A DNA stretch of 19,090 bases from the NCBI GenBank assembly GCA_038142525.1, contig JAYQKE010000021.1, positions 1 through 19,090 on the forward strand, read 5' to 3'. The position numbers and the translations under genes are program-made. A model generated the notes under the pieces. The model did not search any database. It was given only the letters and a program-made list of their open reading frames with translations, and was not told the DNA's origin. The stretch is from CAJQHK01 sp038142525. Lineage in GTDB: Bacteria; Pseudomonadota; Alphaproteobacteria; Rickettsiales; UBA1997. Below, in pieces: positions 16,073 through 19,090 of the stretch (position 1 is its first letter; every line of letters starts with the position of its first letter).

Positions 16073-17056
16073 TTAAAGTTTTTCTATTGCGTTGATAGTG
16101 GATTTATAACCTTGATCACTTAACTCGTGACTTACTGAATTTATGATCCAGTTTTTGTCTTTTAGATATCTGATATCTGGGATTATTATTGGCTTTTCAG
16201 CGGAGAGATTTGGATTACCGGCAATTGATAATTCTAGCTTCGTAATTCCTCTCTCAAATTCTGCTAATTTGGATTTAGCTGCTTCACTAGCTCTTGATTC
16301 ATCAGTAAAAGTAAATCTGATCTCGTAAGCAGGATCATCATTTCCTGCTGATATCTGTTTTTCTTCTCCAATTGCAAAATCGTGATACCGCGCAATTACT
16401 TTACCAAATTTTCCTCGATCTAGGATATCTAATCGCCAATTCTCAATTTGGTTTTCAAAGATTTCAGTTGTTGGTAATTCTTTACCGCTAATTGATATTC
16501 CCTGGCTTTTTCTAGCAAAAACCAATTTGCCAGTGATGAATTTGATTAAAGCATCGTAATTTTGAGATAGGCTGACTAAAAATGATAAATCACTCTCATT
16601 AGTCTGATCAATATGGTTGATATAGATTTGGTTAAAATACTCATCAATTAAGCTTTCAAATTTATGCTCCTTAGCAATTTTAGAAATTATCCCAACCAAG
16701 CTATATTCATGCCATGATCTGCTTTTTGGTGATCTGATTTTATTGCTTAGATTCTTATCATTACCATAGCTGGCTTTGGCTACAATTCTAAGTTTTGATG
16801 GAGGAGATGAAAGGCTGATATTGTCAACGATGAAGCTACCCATTAAGGATAGATTTGCTTTATCATATCCTAGATAAATTTTTAGCGTAGTTCCTCTGGG
16901 TGGAATATCTAAAATATTATCTCTATTATCCAAAAGAATCTCTGCTTTGTCAGAAACTAAACCAGTTTCATCGCTAATATTTAAAGAAATTAGTCTAGCA
17001 GATAAAAGATCAGTGATATCCTTATCATCAGCTTCAATTTTAAATATCGGTTTCAT
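16073..17056 (-). CDS. phage tail protein D (P2 gpD-like)
   Basis: This intact 327-residue protein matches the late control gene D/baseplate hub family of contractile-tail phages. Characteristic parts are the N-terminal strand region (FKIEADDKDITDLLSARLIS), LDNRDNILDIPPRGTTLKIYLGY, the helical part (SWHEYSLVGIISKIAKEHKF) and the segment with NESDLSFLVSLSQNYDALIK. The end is the typical swapped barrel (WIINSVSHELSDQGYKSTI). It would form the tail hub above the spike. It follows gpX by 9 nt and abuts the next gene with no gap. It is the longest unbroken gene in the prophage segment, so this region is not decaying freely. Confidence 0.9.
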   Translation of the reverse strand: MKPIFKIEADDKDITDLLSARLISLNISDETGLVSDKAEILLDNRDNILDIPPRGTTLKIYLGYDKANLSLMGSFIVDNISLSSPPSKLRIVAKASYGNDKNLSNKIRSPKSRSWHEYSLVGIISKIAKEHKFESLIDEYFNQIYINHIDQTNESDLSFLVSLSQNYDALIKFITGKLVFARKSQGISISGKELPTTEIFENQIENWRLDILDRGKFGKVIARYHDFAIGEEKQISAGNDDPAYEIRFTFTDESRASEAAKSKLAEFERGITKLELSIAGNPNLSAEKPIIIPDIRYLKDKNWIINSVSHELSDQGYKSTINAIEKL

Positions 17057-17065
17057 GAATTTTTT

Positions 17066-17275
17066 CTAAGACCAGAGTTTTACTGTTTCAGATTCTTTTT
17101 CTTCGATTATATCAGGTAGAGTAATTTTGATTCCTGCTCCAAATACTGGCTCAAGCTCTACAATATGAGGATTTGCCTCAATTACCTGTTCAACAATTTT
17201 GCTAGTTTTACCATAATAATTTTGACAAATCTGATCCAAAACATCGCCGTCTTTCGTAAGATAGATAATACTCAT
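17066..17275 (-). CDS. phage tail protein X (LysM-like)
   Basis: This intact 69-residue protein is of the gpX family, a single LysM-like module: YLTKDGDVLDQICQNYYG, then a central helix and FGAGIKITLPDI. It starts with an ATGA overlap with the stop of gpU. It is thought to act in tail assembly near the hub. The order T-U-X-D seen here is common in P2-like prophages of Alphaproteobacteria. Confidence 0.88.
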   Translation of the reverse strand: MSIIYLTKDGDVLDQICQNYYGKTSKIVEQVIEANPHIVELEPVFGAGIKITLPDIIEEKESETVKLWS

Positions 17276-17765
17276 AGTGCACTTACAACATTTTGAATAA
17301 TTCCCTTAATTCCCCTTTTTTGATCTTCGCCATATCGCTTCAAGCTAATAGAAAATTCAATTTTCCTTGAGCTCCATCATTTAGAAAATTACTTTGATTT
17401 TCAGTGATTTTAACAATGCACCACCTGCCAAAGGCAAAGCCATTGCCGGATACTAAAAAGAGAGGTTTACCCAGTCCCGCTTGAGCTCTCATCAAAGTTA
17501 TTTGTTTTAATCCTCCTTTAAAATGAGGATAAATAACTCCTTCAAGATCAATGGTTTCAACACCAAAACCAGTAAATTGTAAAGTTGGGTTGGCATTAAT
17601 TCTGTTAATTTCCTGCCAACGATATTCGCTTTGTCTTTTAAGTGTTTGATATGCTGAGCTTTTGATGGCAAATCGGTAAGCACCTAAAAGTAGCATCATA
17701 TCAACTTTGAGCAGATTATTAACTGTTAATTTAGAGCTGATATTTTTAAAAAAATCGAGTGCCAT
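17272..17765 (-). CDS. phage tail protein U (P2 gpU-like), one frameshift near the end
   Basis: The gene starts at ATG 17765, 2 nt after the tape measure stop, and ends at TGA 17274-17272, about 164 residues. Family segments are MLLLGAYRFAIKSSAYQTLK, YRWQEINRI, LQFTGFGVETIDLEGVIYPH and RAQAGLGKPLFLVSGNG, followed by GRWCIVKI. A shift at the run of A near 17350 must be crossed to reach the true end, IEFSISLKRYGEDQ; the unshifted frame stops at 17340. gpU acts at tail completion. The rest of the gene is well preserved. Confidence 0.87.
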
Positions 17766-17767
17766 AA

Positions 17768-19090
17768 CTAATCAAAATTTAATGCCTGTTTTCTAACAGC
17801 AAATTTATGCATCACCTCATCAATTGCTATTTTGACGTGACCTGCGATTGTTTTTTCATCTGCATTGGTATGTGCATTAATAGTAATTGGAGCAGAAATT
17901 GAGATATTGGAATTTGAGCTACTACCAGCAATATTAGAGATATTACTGGTTTCAATCATTTTACTAAAATCAGAATTATCAGATTCTAGATCTTTAATCG
18001 TATCACCAATTTGGCTCTGATTATTTGCCTCATCGTCAGAAAATATACCCTTTACAGAACTGATTCCTTTGCCAACAACATCTTTAATTTTTGCTAGCGG
18101 TTTTAATAATTTACTGACCCATTCAAAGGCTTTTTTGACATAACTAATTACTCCGCTAAATAAATTCTTAAAAAACTCTCCAACTGGTTGCCAATTTTTA
18201 ATCAAAAGTCCTGCTGCAATTGCAATACCACCAATTATTAATCCAATTGGATTACTCATTATTGCAACGCCAAGTGCCTTAATGCCAAGAATCACTTTTG
18301 GAATAGAAAAACTCATCAAGGTCATTGCAGTTTTATAAGCAAGTAATGCTCCTTTGGCCGAGAGAAATCCTCCTTTTAAAAAGGTAAAGGCAAATCCCAT
18401 TCCAATAGAAGCCACTTTAAAGCTTATCATTCCAGCAATTGTCAAACCAAGATATTTGGTTAAAACTGGAAACTTCTCTGCAAAAATACTTACTCGTCCT
18501 GCAATATTAGTCGCAGTTCTAGCAATTGACGCAAAAGCAGGAAGTAATACTGAACCAATAGAAATTCCCACTGATTCAATAGCTGAGGCAAATTCCTTAA
18601 ATGCACCTGATGTAGTATTTTTTAGTCTATCAGCCATTTCTTTAGCGCACCATTAGCATTGTTAATTTTTTTGCTCTACCTCATCTAATCTGCCAGTTTC
18701 TACTGATTTAAAAATAGCTAAAGCGCCAGCGGTTGATCTAGTGCCAAAAATATCTTTGATTATTGATAGCTTTTCATCATCGGCTAGATCTTTGGTTGCA
18801 TGATGCATCTCTTTTAAAATGCTAACCATTGATCTCATTTTACCATTTTCAAAGATTTTAACTCCAAGGCCACTCAATCTTTTTTGAGCAAGTAGAGCCT
18901 CTTTAACAACATCTGGCATTTCTTCAGCAGAGATTCCCATTTCATTTCTCATCTGACCCAAAGCTTTTGCTCCAGCCTTTGCAGGAGCCGCTAATCTCAA
19001 ATAAGTTGATCTAAGCATTGTTCCTGCCATGGTTGCTTGAATACCAGCGTCCCCAAGACACCTGCTAAAGTTGCGGTTTCAGATAAAGTA
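17768..19090 (-). CDS. phage tail tape measure protein (partial, frameshifted)
   Basis: The C-terminal part of a TP901/P2 gpT-type tape measure protein that enters from beyond the right edge. The first visible residues LSETATLAGVLG, then DAGIQATMAGTMLRSTYLRL, are the conserved core of the family. KSVETGRLDEVEQK and the following ADRLKNTTSGAFKEFASAIE continue it in other frames. Shifts lie near 19048 (G4 run), 18664 (A7 run) and 18640. The middle contains several hydrophobic helices (about 18190-18420), as expected, and the end (ISISAPITINAHTNADEKTI) is the common C-terminal repeat-like tail. The protein sets tail length. It is followed by gpU with a 2-nt gap. Confidence 0.85.

Noticed and set aside
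18354..18656. Rightward 100-residue frame within the tape measure gene
   Set aside because: It is antisense to a well-conserved hydrophobic part of the tape measure protein and looks like a codon-bias shadow.

Overview
The window comes from an AT-rich alphaproteobacterium, most likely a host-associated lineage such as Rickettsiales or Holosporales. The evidence is the base composition, a histidine kinase of the type common in Rickettsiales, a DUF6127 protein inside a prophage lysis cassette, and the blend of prophage, insertion sequence and defence genes. This placement is an inference; no rRNA or tRNA gene is visible.

Layout. (1) Positions 1-1340 are an accessory regulatory patch: the start of a leftward XRE-type HTH regulator, a divergent soluble histidine kinase broken by two frameshifts, and a small coiled-coil protein. 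(2) Positions 1393-2907 encode a DUF2779 protein that joins a Cas4-like nuclease with a 4-cysteine cluster to a DEDD-type exonuclease. (3) Positions 3006-13682 form one rightward defence operon built on a type I restriction-modification system: HTH regulator, hsdM, a HEPN ribonuclease toxin (HepT type), a MntA-type nucleotidyltransferase fused in frame to hsdS, a DUF3800 protein, hsdR, a DUF4268 protein and a GIY-YIG nuclease. An IS5-family element of 1323 bp (7770-9092) splits hsdR and has left a TTAA target duplication. (4) Positions 13679-19090 are a leftward P2-like (contractile-tail) prophage segment. Read right to left it carries tape measure (partial), gpU, gpX, gpD, DUF6127, an M15 endolysin, endonuclease VII, a holin-like protein, an i-spanin, an overlapping o-spanin lipoprotein, a terminator and two unknown small genes. 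This segment converges on the defence operon with a 4-nt overlap of stop codons.

The main novelty is the toxin-antitoxin pair nested between hsdM and hsdS, with the antitoxin enzyme apparently welded to the specificity subunit. The toxin carries the HepT motif RX4HXY and the nucleotidyltransferase carries GSX10DXD. This suggests that toxin control is tied to integrity of the HsdMS complex, by analogy with the anticodon nuclease PrrC, which guards an hsd system.

Main caveat: about 35 to 40 single-base frameshifts run through nearly all gene types, many at A, T or G runs, while every conserved motif survives in some frame. That looks more like indel errors in the assembly, or possibly slippage-tolerated frameshifts, than ordinary decay. 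Boundaries for broken genes are given for the whole reconstructed gene, and each entry states where the frame changes.
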